This document shows positions 1 through 12,718 of a stretch of DNA of 64,000 nucleotides, in pieces. Numbering within the stretch: position 1 is the stretch's first letter; each line of letters opens with the position of its first letter. Below the pieces are notes generated by a model. That model saw only the letters and a list, made by a program, of their open reading frames with translations. It was not told the origin of the DNA and did no database searches. Position numbers and translations under genes: made by a program. The stretch comes from Paramecium tetraurelia (Eukaryota > Ciliophora > Oligohymenophorea > Peniculida > Parameciidae), in NCBI RefSeq assembly GCF_000165425.1, contig NW_001799544.1:1-64000 (forward strand). Reading direction: 5' to 3'.

Positions 1-1130
1 AGTTATGATGTTATTTATAATTTTAGGCTTTATTTCATAAATTATGGTTTAAGTTTATAATGACAAAAGGAATTAAAAATTTCTTATTTGATCTTAAATA
101 TTCGAAGAACTTATTTATATATGTAATAAGTTGGATTGAATATTATTCATTAGTAATTATTTATTAGTTAATATCAATTAAGAAACCTTTGAATTAGTTG
201 CTTCACCAAGTCACAATCTGACAATCAAATAATGTAATTGATTTCTTGCATAAAATTCCATTTTTTTAATTTGAATCTTTATTATATTTTTTCTATTTTT
301 TCGAATTAATATTTTTATTATATTTGTCGAATTGAATTAGAAAAAGAATGTACATTTTGAGTTCTAATTTGCTTTATGAAAAACACAATCATTTTTTCTT
401 TAAATCTAAATGCTCGTTTTGCTGTTAGATAATTCATGTATTCAAGCAGATTAGATTTATCTTCACTTTTATTGAAGTTTTGAATGCCATTTTTTCAAAA
501 ATTTCCTAAGTGTTAAACTCTGCTCAGGCAGAAAAATAGAAGAATTGATAAAAAAGTGAATAAGGAGTGGAAAGTGATCTCAATCATCGATAAGAACATT
601 CTAATTTATTCAAATGCTTTCAAGACAATGCATTTGCACTTCTAATAGAAGAGTTAAAACCGGTCAGATTGATAAATATTTAATTTTTGCAATAAATTTG
701 TTAATTCTCGTAATGTTTGTAATTTTGTAATTGAACACTGTAGGTCTCAGGTTATTAAACTGTCCTTGAGAGTTTCCCCCACATTTTATCTGAAATTAAA
801 AGAAGTGAAGTTTTTTGTAATTTATCATTTTTATTTTTACTTTATGTTTTATCAAAGTTCTTACTTATGTACTGATCATTTCACAAAGATTTCATAGGGG
901 GAGAGTTGGAAATGATATAATTTAAATGTTAGGAGACCTGAAAATCCTTCAAATCTGCAAGAAAAATTATAGGTATGTTTTTACTTTTTCTAAAAGATGT
1001 ATCTTTTTTTTAAGTTTTTCAGCCTAAAAATATTTACCTTGGATGAAATAAACCAATAATTACCTTGCAGTTTTAGAGTAATATTATAAATATTCTGATT
1101 ATTGATTAAGCAAGAGAATTCATGGTATTT
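1..1130. other. No gene recognised (AT-rich)
   Basis: About 1.1 kb with frequent TGA in all plus frames and TCA (minus-strand TGA) in all minus frames. I see no convincing run of codons, no conserved motif and no RNA gene. It may hold the decayed end of a neighbouring gene lying beyond the left edge, but nothing supports that directly. Confidence 0.5.
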
Positions 1131-2040
1131 ATGGACGAATGCAGTAATTAATTTAATTATTGTTATATAAGTGAAGTTTCTTTTGTTAAGAAGAACTCAA
1201 TCGAGGGTGCATTAAGCCTTTAGCATCTACTTGATGCATCCCTACCAAGATTAACTTAAGATAATTTAGGAGTATCAAGTAGCAAGGATTCAACGATTGT
1301 AATAAATATAAAATATAGAATTCTGCTGAGTTTATTCATAAGTATAGAATTTAACTATTTTAGTAGAAGAAACTCTGATCTCATCATACAAATAGGATGA
1401 AAAAAAAAAAGAAATCATTTTCTTAACGGAACTATAGATATGTATTTAGTAAGCAAAATGCCAACCCTTGAAAATTATTTGACAATGATAAGATAAGTCT
1501 TTGCTATTTTTTCATTCATTAACAATTAAACTTTTACTGCTAATATTGAAGGATTAATTATGAACTTTCTTTATAAGCTTCAAAAGTGGGATCATCAATT
1601 ATCATTAATCCACTCTACTATTACAAGGTCAATACATTGCCTTCAAAAAAATGTCCGAATAATAATGGCATTTAGATTCTTCATCAAGAATTGCTGAGGC
1701 AAGAATGGCCCTTTCAAAGATTAAAGATCAAATCTTGGTCAAAAAAAAAGGGTTCTTTTGAAGTTTGCTCAGCTTTCATTTTTATTTGACATAAAATGAT
1801 TTAAAACTCAAAGGAATCAGAAATGCTATGCAAAAGAGGATGAGAGAATTTATAAGAATGGAAAGGCTGAAGGAGGAAGTTAAAAGAAAAAATAAAAATA
1901 ATTCTGTTGAATAAAGAAGAAAAATAATACATTAAGAGTTCAGGAAAGCATAATTTCCTATACTCTACCAAAAATAAACATAAGGAGGCATAATCACACT
2001 TCATCCTAAGAATTAAAATACTTTTATATGTAATGAATGA
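1131..2040 (+). CDS. Unknown protein, gene model unresolved
   Basis: Family not recognised. An ATG at 1131 opens a frame beginning MDECSNQFNYCY. It gives coding-like sequence to about 1398, with two introns likely near 1299-1318 and 1341-1362. An in-frame TGA then follows, next to an 11-A run. The same frame continues with good protein-like sequence from the ATG at 1440 (MYLVSKMPTLENYL). A last exon ends at the TGA at 2038-2040 and is very basic (QKRMREFIRMERLKEEV). Either these are two short genes or one gene with a frame problem near 1396. The existence of coding sequence is fairly safe; the model is not. Confidence 0.4.
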
Positions 2041-2814
2041 ATCAAATGAATAATAATTATGTTATAATATTTAAGTGTATTAGATTCTAATTAATTTTTA
2101 ACTCTTAATTATAATTTACCTCTGATCTTAAACCTAATAAGGAGTATGACCTCATGGAGATTCTTTAAAGTAATATATATCATCAATTATGATGAATAAA
2201 ACTTTTCAAAATATGCAATCAATATAAATGTAAACTATTGTATGAACAAATAATCTACTACAAATAGATAAACATTATATTTGATTAAAAATTTAATTTA
2301 ATTAGTTATTCGATGATGATTTAATGTAAAAAAAACGGAAAGTTGATATTATCATATATATTTTGGATAGAAATAATTTCAATTCTAAATAACATCATAT
2401 TCGATTTTTAAATTAGTCATCGATCAGATCATGAAAAAATGGTTTTAAGTTTAAATCATAAATAATCTAAATCTATTTAATTTTATTAGCCTATTGAAGA
2501 AAATAATTTGTAAATCACTTAATTAGTTTAATTTTTTAAAAGTGATAGGTTCCTAATGATTAGATGAAATTTTGAGAAGTTACAATTTTTATCTTTGCAT
2601 AAAAAAAATAAAAAAAACTGAGTAATTTCTTAATAACTTTTGAAATACTTTATCTATGCTGATGATTTTCGACGTTTGTTTAATTTATTTTAGTTATGAA
2701 TTCTAATAATATTTAATTTAAAAAAATAAAAAAAACTGCATTAAACTTATTAAATGCTTGTTTATATTTAGAAATAAAGACTAAAATTAAGATAATCTAG
2801 AATAACATCATAAA
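2041..2814. other. Intergenic, AT-rich
   Basis: Spacer of about 770 bp between the plus gene ending at 2040 and the minus cyclase gene ending at 2815 (convergent). It contains two near-identical poly-A stretches (around 2605-2622 and 2719-2738, both reading A-run, T, A-run, CTG). No gene or RNA seen. Confidence 0.5.
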
Positions 2815-5800
2815 TCAATGCTCTGAATGCAAAGATTAAACTTAAATTTATTAAGAATTAATCTAATCTGATGGAAAATCATCTTCTGCCAAATTTTCAA
2901 TGATGTAGCCATCTATACTTTTATTAATTGCATTAAGTGTAACTTTGGTATTTAAGGTAAAAGAATAAACATCTTCATAATCTTACTCCAGCAATTATTT
3001 AGTAATTTCACTAACATGAACCTATCCCTTTTTGCCATTGGATTCCATTTTATTTGCAATTAACACATCCGGTCCATAGATATCGTATCTCACTATATCG
3101 GTTCCCATCACTCCGCCTAAAACACACCCTGTATGAATCCCTATCCTCATATCAAGTCCATCAAAATTGATTTATTTCCTGACAACTTCTATAATTCTTA
3201 TCATTTCAAATGCTAGGTCTACAATATTTTTAGCTTCTTCTGTTGGATTTCTTTCATTATAATCAATCATGCCGAATGCCACGTAGCAATCGCCAATTGT
3301 ATATAATTTATAAACATTCAATTCATAACATTTTCGATCAAATTCAACAAACAGATTTTTAAGCATAAGCAAGACTTCTTCAGGTGTAACCTTACTCGAA
3401 TATTCAGTGAACCCGGCAATATCAGCAAATAAAATTGTAACATTCTCTATTTTGTCACTTAAACATCTTGTTCTATTATTATCATCAAGGAATGTTTGTA
3501 AAATCTATCAAATTTAATTATAGGTTTACATGCTTAGGAAGTAGGTACTATAATAATTATGATTCTTTAGCTTGTTGGCTTTAAAATATATTTTTCTAAT
3601 TGAAACAAGCCACTTGTTACTCTTCCAAAAAGTAACAATAATTTATGTTATAAATCATCACTATGAAGGCAAAAAAAAGTGATATACGATGTTCATTCGA
3701 AAAAATCAAGACAAAGGCTTCAAAAATAAAGGAGCAAATGCAGAACAAAATTTTAATCCAAAAATGCAATAATTAAATATTGCTAAAAAATGATTGAATA
3801 AATATCATTTCTATGATGTGAGAATATCTTAAAAACAAAGACATATCAACAATCACAAAAACGCCAGCTATGATAAGCTAAAAACTCAAACCTATATAAA
3901 TCAATTATACCCAATAACCTATCATTCTTTTCTTATAAATCATTAAAGATATAATATTTAGCGTGCATCCAATCCATTACAGTATTATTAAAGGTAATGA
4001 AATATCATTATATTCTCCAATCAAGCAAAACTGTTTGATAAGGTAATAGAATGAGTAAATTTAAATTATTCTATTAGTCACTTATTCTGATTATTTATAA
4101 ATGTATTCATGATATTCCAAATAATTATTTTAATTTGAATTATAGGATCTTTTTAGTAAAGATAGAAACGAATTTTGCAGAATTAGTGTTTCTTCTAATC
4201 CATTCTCATTCTTTAGTAAAATCACATTCTAAATTAATTATATTATTATTACTAATAATTAATCGTAATCAATATAATGGTCTACTTCTGGTTAATACTC
4301 TTCTAAGTGAAATTTGCGATGAAATACACATGCTAATTGTTGAATAAGTTCTGGTTTTTTGATATTCCTACTCAATCTATCATCATGATCATGGTCTTTT
4401 TATAAGGGATTGAGATTATTATTGGATAAGGATAAGGAATTCTATAATCCATTTTTAATGCTATTTTCTTCAGACAACGATTGAGAATTTTATTAAGCAT
4501 TTTATTGTTGGAAGTTCCAAGATAATTAGAATTGTAATAATTATTTTGAGCGTTGATTTAAATTATCTTGGATTGCAATAGATCTCTTTTTTAACCCTCC
4601 TTTCTAAAATGATTAAGTTCTCACTCTATTTGCAACGTTAATTGTATTTTATCTGCTGTTACTATTATTCATAGAATTTTTAGCAATATAATTTTTTGTA
4701 TTCCCTTTCTAAATGTAAACATAAGTAGGTCTTTATCCTAAACCTTTCATTTCAACATATCTCACTTCAAACTCTATTTTTTCATTTTTTAATTATTCAA
4801 AGGCCTTCTCTGATAAGATGATTCTATCTTCTTAACCTGTTGAACATACTCTACTTGTAGTGTTGACTGTATCTCCAATTAATGAAAATTATGGTTTGTG
4901 AAATCCTATAACACCAGAAATTGCTCTTCCATAATGAATCCCAATCTTACCAATTAAAGGCTAACTTTAATGGCCCCATCTAATATAATAACTATTTAAA
5001 TATACAGTTTTGATCTAATGTAAGTAATCATCATTTCTGCTAAGTTTAGAGCTCTTTAAACAGGTTGAATTTCTGATAGATATGCTAATTCTTATTCGCA
5101 AGCTTTAAGCCCAGCTGCAGCCATATATGTTTTACCAACAGTTTCAATTTTCTAAACACCACATATTTCACAATATTTATCAAACGTTCGAAACAAGTCA
5201 TCCAAAAATGATATTATATTTTCTTACTCTTCCATTATAATTTAATCGAAGTTGCAAATATCACAAAATACAATGGCTACGTTTCCCTAGTTTTAATGGA
5301 TGTTATATTAATCAGCTAAGCATTTTTAAATTAAATTACTTTCATTTAGACGATGTCTAACAAATTTAGGCAACAAAATTCCCAAAATATCATTTATTTT
5401 ATTGTTTTCTTCAATAAAATTTATTTAGTTTGTAGCTTAATCCTCTTCAAGTAAAATAAACTATATATTTATATTAATTACATAGCTTTTGATTATGTAT
5501 TATTATATTGAAAAGAATAAAATTATGGATATCTTAAATATGACAAAGTAAGGACTTATATCAACATTCAATAAAAATCTATCTATAATAATACTGATGT
5601 TACATGACAAAATATGCAATTAATACAATTATTATTGGGATTAAATATAATCTGTTATCGTAAATTGGATGTAGTTTACTAGATATTTGAAAAGTAACAA
5701 TGATTTCAGAAAATGTATGATAATATGATGACATTTCAGTTATTGATAATCCAAAAACTGCCATAAATGTGGCTATTCCTGACATCATGTATTTAACTAA

Positions 5801-8800
5801 TTCTAAATATTACATCTATCTTGAATTCAAATGATATAGTAATTAAAAAACAAATATCACTATTAAAAATATTTAGTAAACAATGTAGGTGATGAGAAAA
5901 TAGTAACTAGTAGCAGACTAAGAATAAATAATAATGAGCATCTAACAATGAAAGAAAATTAATTATAATCCTTAGATTCTTGATTTATTTTTCCATTTCA
6001 TTATTGATTGAGCTTTTTGAAATATTTAGGATTACCATTAACCTAAGTTCTAAAACAATTACTTTTAACTTAGTAAGACTTAAAAGTTATCATAATTAAT
6101 TACGCTTTTATAGATTAAAATCCACCTATTCAATATTCTCAAAGATTTTATTTATTTCTCTTTGCAAATTTAAAATTTATGTTTGTTTTTTGTTGATAGA
6201 TTCTTTTTAATGAGTTATGGAATTTGCTATTTTTTGAAATAATTCTTTCATTTCAGGTAATTATAAAACAAAAAGATGTTAAAAAAATGATTCACTTACT
6301 TAAAATACAAATATTACTAGTAATATTTCAAACAAGTTTGTAATTTCAAATTTAAACTCTATGCTTTGAGCTACAATGTTAAAATGAATTAATAAATAAA
6401 ATAAATATGATAAACTGTAAATTATAAAGGCAGCAACCTTTAATTAATAACCGATTTAAAGTAGCAAACTAATTAAATCATTTAGTGTTATTGAAAGAAA
6501 ACAATAAACAATAACAACATCTACTGATTAGATTTAACTTTAATAGATAAATATCAGTTAAGTCATTATGCCTTGAATAATTGCTAAAAATAAACTAATA
6601 ATTTACATTTAATTCCAATTTAAATATAATAGGACTTATTTTTCGATTAATTAATTATTGATTTTATAATTTTCAATTGATATTGGTCTCTTTTAGTATT
6701 TAGACCTTACTATTTAATAAATTATATTGAAGTAACGATATAAATGATTAAGGAGTACACATAAGAATAAAATAGAAATTCCAAGATTAAATTCTTTTAA
6801 TTGTTAAAAAACCAAACCGTGGTTATATAAACAGTAATAGCAAATGATGAAAAATACATAGTTCTCTGAAAAGCAATCAAAAACTAATACTTTGTTAATA
6901 TGTTCAATAAAGGAACTTAATAAAACAAGAGATCATTTAGTTCATTAAATCCTTGTAATATTGCATCAGAATTGTGATAAATTAATAATTCGTTAAAGAG
7001 ACCTAATTTGATAATCCAAATTTATTACATCTTTCATAAATTAATCTAACTTTCAGGGATTGTATCATATTTTTGAAAAAGGTTTGTTTATTAATATTTT
7101 CATATTTTACTTTTTGAAAGTAACTGAATTCTTGTAATAAAGCGATTTATAAATGTTATCCTAGATGGCATTTTAATAATGTTTGATTTTCAAAAATCAA
7201 ATTTAATGTTAAATTTGGTTCATCAAACAAGTTTTATATGAAATTCAAAGATTTATTATTTGCACCATACAAGAGAATTACTTTTGACAAGGAAAATAGC
7301 AATTTCATATGGTTCGCCATATAGTTGCTATTTTCAATAATTTTACATGCTTAACTGTTCAGCATTATTGTAATTGGAGTGGTTGTATTGAGATCTTCCT
7401 AAACTTTCTTGTTTGAAAGTTAAGAGGATATGGGGTTGACTAATTTATTAAACGATTGCACTTAAGAATTTGATACATTATTTTACTCAGAGAATAATTA
7501 TGTAAATTATGATAAAGATTTCTTTAAGTAAGCTTTTAAATCATCATCATTCTCTTGATCAAAAATTAATTTAAAATGAGTCTATATATCTGTCTATTGA
7601 ATAGTTGAGTAAGCATAAGAAAAGTGTTGCTCAGTATAAAAGAATAATGATAATTCTGATTTTTCAAAATTTCTTATGAATTCTTAAGCTTTTGGTTTTA
7701 AGTTATATTTAAAGCCTAAGGTGATGTTAAATTGCAAAAAGGGCTCCAAATAACTATAAATAAATTCTTCACTTTCGTAAGTGTTCTAATATTAGAGCTA
7801 TTATTAATTAACATAATATGCAGCATCTTCATGATTAAGGAGGCATGAGTAGTAATGAATTTAATGAAGTTACTCCAAATCTACTTAACTAAAAAAATTG
7901 ATTGACGACTTTTAGCTAAGTTTGTTTTCATCTTAGCTGTCAGATTTCTTATAATTTGCTTCTCTTACTAATAAAATATATTCAGCATTTAATGGCTTTT
8001 CAAAATCAGGATCTAATTCAAATAGCATATAGAGCCTCTGAGTATGGTGGTGAATTTGAAAATCAATTAACTTAAATGAGTAAAGTTTTTAATTTATTTA
8101 AACAACATATGCTGAAATATTCCTAAAGTTGATAATTTAATATTTTACTAAACATTATTTACACAAATGAATTCAAATCCAAACGCTTTGGCAATGTAGA
8201 TTTGTTTTTCATCCAACAAATTTACCTATGTATTTTTAACTTTTTCTTCTCCTGTCTAACCATATGTGAGTTTGGAATAGGAAATATGATTCATTGCTAA
8301 TTACAGCAATATAACATTATAGATTTCGCCTTCGCTTATAATTATTTTGATTATATCATTTAACAATACAGATTTCTTATCATATCTGCTATCCTTTAGA
8401 GTCATCTACCTTACACTTTTGCTTTACATCGAAAGATGAACTTTGTTAGTGCTGGATTTCGCTTAATACTCGCTTTTATCTGGATTAATACTTTAATGCT
8501 ATATCAGTCCATTGCATTCTTATTGAGTGTTATCGTTGATAGTAAAATTGCTTATTAGTCTAAAACCAACAGATTAAGGGATATTAAGAACCATTTCTTC
8601 TTGTGCTTCATAACTAAAAATTTCATCTTCTAAATATCTGCCAGAATTTTATGAATTATTTTATAGTTTAGTATTTTAGTTTTAATTAGTATAAGATGCT
8701 TAAATATCAACAATTTTGGACTCATCTTTAGAATCAGCAGACTTAAAGATATTTTAGCTAGAGATTGAAGTTGCATAGACTTAAGCTTACATCATTAAGT

Positions 8801-10515
8801 CATGTTCTCTACAATGACAAATTCTTTAATTGCAAATAATAGCCCTTAATTCAAATGTTCCCTCTAATAATGAATCTAAATTCATAGTCAAACGCTTATA
8901 TTATTGATAGTATTCTGGATGAAAGGCTTTGATCTGCTTAATTTCCAATTAACTAATCTTATTAATAATACGTTATTAGAATATTTAAATTAGGTCATAG
9001 TATAATTTGAAACTATGAGGCAATAAAAATAATAAGTAAACTAAATCTTAAACTAGGTAGGATATCATATCTTAATATTTATTTACAAATCTATTCTAAT
9101 AGGTGATGATGTACATAGACTCTAATAGATTATGAATAATTTACTATTAAAAAGGCAAAGTAGAGCAAAATCATTGACATAATCAATCTTGATGAATAAT
9201 TAGGAACTTGAGGTTTAATTTTAAATTGTTTATAACAACGACAATTCAATCCAACTTAGATTACAATCCCGATTACCCAAGGAGTGTTTAATAATTTTTC
9301 TTGAGCAAAAATAAAATTTTGATCCTCAATAACTTTGGATTATGGATCTTTTTTGAGTTAGAAATATCCTGAAATATTATTAGCATTTTCATTTAGCTGA
9401 ATGTTGCCAGTGAAGGACTTTTTGAATAAGACAAGATTATGAGAGTCAACTAATAATAAATAAAATTTTATATATACATTTATTTTGAACCAAGGGTTTT
9501 CTAATGGTAGTGTTTGAATATTCGCATAGTTAATTGGAAATGGCAAAGTTTTCATCATTACAATACAAGACTAGAATATCACAAGAAGCTATTTGATTCC
9601 TTTCTACTATGATAACATCTCCTATTTTAATTTCGGCAGCTGTGATAGATTTAATGAGATCAATTTTGTCAGCAGTATTAGCAGCTTTCAAATCGATTAT
9701 CTTTTTTGAACGCGAAGTATTTTTCTCAAAAATACAAGGTACTTATTGCATGAACTTTCTAATAGCTGGATCCTATACAAATTTGATTTTTAATTCATTT
9801 TTAATAATCATGTCTTCATGAATGAGTGGACTCATCATTGATACTCTTGATCCCATCCTATCCATTCTATCTTACCTTGGAGATCCTGCAGGTCTCCCTT
9901 AATTGATTGATTGCCTAGAAAATTAGGATTGAACTATTAAAATATAAGGATAAAATTACCAGAAGACCTGCTTTTCCAACTTTACTGACGTTATAACTGA
10001 TCATTCATTATTTGAATAACACGGTCCTTTTCTTTAATTTCATCATTCTTAGGTTTTTATGATGCCTTTTATTTGATTCGCTTTAAGATCTCTTTATTGC
10101 TTATACATTCATCCCATTATTTCAATATTTTATTTTCTTGATTGTTAAGTTTATTGTCTAGCCCATTAATTTTGAATTTATTGTACAACTCAACACTTAT
10201 ATGGGCTAATATTTAAAAGGAGAAGATGAAATAAAATTCATATTGTGGTGAATCTCTACAATATTAAGATAATTACATTGACCATATAGAAGCAAGTATA
10301 ATCAAAGAAATAATAGACAGAGTGATATAAATGATGTTATTCCTTGCAATTCTAAAAGGAGCAAATACAACTATAGACAAAATGGAGGATGTTCTATTAA
10401 TGCGATTGGAATAAGTAGAGTATCCGTCAAGCCTGATGACCTCGCCTTTCCTGAAATGCAGCTGAAATTAAGGATGAATATTGCACTTAATAAGTCTTTC
10501 TTTTGAATTGCTCAT
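2815..10515 (-). CDS. P4-ATPase-like / guanylyl cyclase fusion
   Basis: Membrane guanylyl cyclase of the ciliate/apicomplexan type, about 2,500 residues. The N-terminal half is P4-ATPase-like: an early RLDGYSTYSNRINRTSS segment followed by membrane spans, an actuator motif (GDVIIVERNQIASCDILVL, near nt 9640) and an M4-like span near 9060. No DKTGT phosphorylation motif appears where expected. Two class III cyclase domains follow. The first (nt 5330-4750) has VFCDICNF, KIETVGKTYMAAAG and QFSLIGDTVNTTSR. The second (nt 3480-2990) has FADIAGFTE, TIGDCYVAFG and GVMGTDIVRYDIYGP. The Glu in the first domain favours GTP over ATP. Metal-binding aspartates sit in the second domain, so the domains are swapped relative to mammalian adenylyl cyclase. 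Introns seen include one of 26 nt near 9935-9960 and one of 25 nt near 3510. Known relatives make cGMP. The start is the ATG at 10515, 62 bp from the upstream gene's stop. Confidence 0.9.
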
Positions 10516-10577
10516 AGTGTTGAAAGAGTTTATACATTTAATTAATAATAATTTTACTAAAATTGCTATAAAACCTA

Positions 10578-12343
10578 TCATATTCCTGTGATTAAATAAA
10601 ATGTTCTTGGAATCAGATATTGGATGATTCCCCATTTCTGCTCAACTAAGCTGTCATTAATGAGAATCCTAGCGTAATATTCAGTCAAATATAAGGTGAT
10701 CATCACAGAAGTTCCTATATACATCAAAACCCAAAATAAAATGTTAAACCAGCCCTTCTATAATAATGAGAAATACCTATTTAAAGATTTCCTTGGCCTA
10801 AATGAATAAAATACCTGGCCCAGTAAATAAAAGAAAACATATCGGGTAGAAAAAACCTAAGGCAAAAGTAAGTATAATCTCATGTATGACGGCAGAGCAG
10901 CCAAAAGTGATCAATTATCTAAAAAGTCGGCTTCTTTTTCCTTAACTTAATTTCTCGCTATCCAAATAAACATAATAGTAGAGGAATTCGTGAACTATAA
11001 CATTCCATTTTCTATAATATTATCCAAATTCTGAGGCTGTCCACCAATCATGATAGAATGTTCTGTCTGGAAATCTCAATAGTTCTGCCCATCCATTAAA
11101 CCAACTGTGAAGTAATCCAAAGAAGACCAGAACGAGTGAAAAAGTAGACGGCATCATCAACTTGTACAAAGTTACTATGAAATTCATCAAAGTCAAGTTT
11201 TCTCTACAGATTATTTTATACAATACCTCAATTAAAGTATTGGCTCTTTGCAGAAAGATCTGAATAGAATAAACCCATAATAAATGCACAAAAAGAAATT
11301 GGCGAATTCTATGATCACTTTTTTTCTAGAGTAATTTGGAGCCTTCACGTAGTAGTCTCGGTATAACAAGGTTGGAGCCAAGGAGAAATAAGTGTACCTC
11401 TTGAGTTCTTAAGAAAGCGATTGAATATTGATGTCTGGAAGCAAAGCATTTTGTTTAGTTATTCCTTTCTTTTCGAAAGATTACAGAATGAAATATTTAT
11501 ATTTATTTTCTGTACCATAAAGCATCTTATTACGAGCATAAGAATAGTTTTTCATCATCATTCTGACTGCTTCACACATCACAATCATCCTTGAACCAAA
11601 TCCATTCTATATTAATTAAACTTATTTACCACCCAAGCAGTTGTCATATAACAAGCTGCCATAATGCTTATTATCTAATGAAGACTGAATACAAGAATAG
11701 CTGTGAATGGTTTTATCTTATTTTAGTTACAGTAGATCACCCAATATACAGTCAAATAACTGGATAAAACTAAAGCAAACCAAATTTCTGCTACTAACAA
11801 TGGAGTCTAAAAGCACCAGAAGAATGTATCCATGTCAAATATGATACCTCTCTCCAAATAGTCTTATATCCATAGGTTTCCCATCAAAATAAACATACTA
11901 GCCATTATCATATGGTAAAGAGTTTTATAATCAGACTATTTCATCATTTCAGACAAAAGAGATGGTTTATATCTATTTAATTTTGATTCAATTCATACCT
12001 AAACACTTTCTCCATTTATTTTTCCTCATGATTTGTTGAACTTACTTTGTGGTCAAATTGATCATCTCTTAATTCATGAATAGTTTTGGAAATCTATTAT
12101 TCAAATTGTTCCATTTCCTCTCGTATGGAGTCTTCTAACTTCTTTTATGATTGCAATATTCTATTCTCAATATGGTTGATCATTTTGGCTTTGTACTCAA
12201 ATAGATCATTCTCCAATTCCTTATTGGGAAACTCTTTCAAAATATTGGCTGATATCTTTACTTTTTTAAGATGCAATTGCTGTTGTAGGTAAAGAAGAGT
12301 CGTTCTCTTTTTCCATCTTTATCAATTGTTACTTCTTTCTCAT
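10578..12343 (-). CDS. Acyl-CoA:sterol/diacylglycerol O-acyltransferase (MBOAT)
   Basis: ER membrane enzyme that esterifies a sterol or diacylglycerol with acyl-CoA, making storage lipid. Diagnostic motifs are YFSLAPTLLYRDYY, then LLHSWFNGWAELLRFPDRTF and FYHDWWT (the family FYxDWWN motif), and the putative catalytic His in SAVIHEIILTF. A basic, glutamine-rich N-terminal region precedes at least eight hydrophobic spans. Five introns of 19-28 nt fit (ends AAAG, TAG, TAG, TAG, TAG). Their removal leaves a length divisible by three, about 548 residues, matching ACAT/DGAT1 size. YRD after APTL leans towards the ACAT branch, but substrate cannot be decided. The start is taken at 12343; 12316 is an in-frame alternative. 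Tandem with the cyclase gene. Confidence 0.85.
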
Positions 12344-12718
12344 AAAAATATAATTTATGATGCCCAATAAACTTCGGCCCTTAAGATAGAATCAATAAGA
12401 AACGGCTAACACGCGTGTATTTCTGTTGCAAATTACAGATGTTGCCATTAAAGAGACACATTGATGATCAATTTTAACTTCCAAATGTACTTTGTCAACA
12501 AAAAGCCCTCTAATATTCCAAGATTGGCTTTGACGATAGTGATAAAAAGGAAAGATGTTATTCTCTCATTTTCAAATACAACATTAACTTATAAGACTAT
12601 ACGACGTTACATTAATATAATTTACTTGCATTAAAGATTTTATTTAATATAATGAATAGTTTAAATTTGAACATAATATAAATTCAATATTTATAGACAT
12701 AATTAAATATAAAAACAC

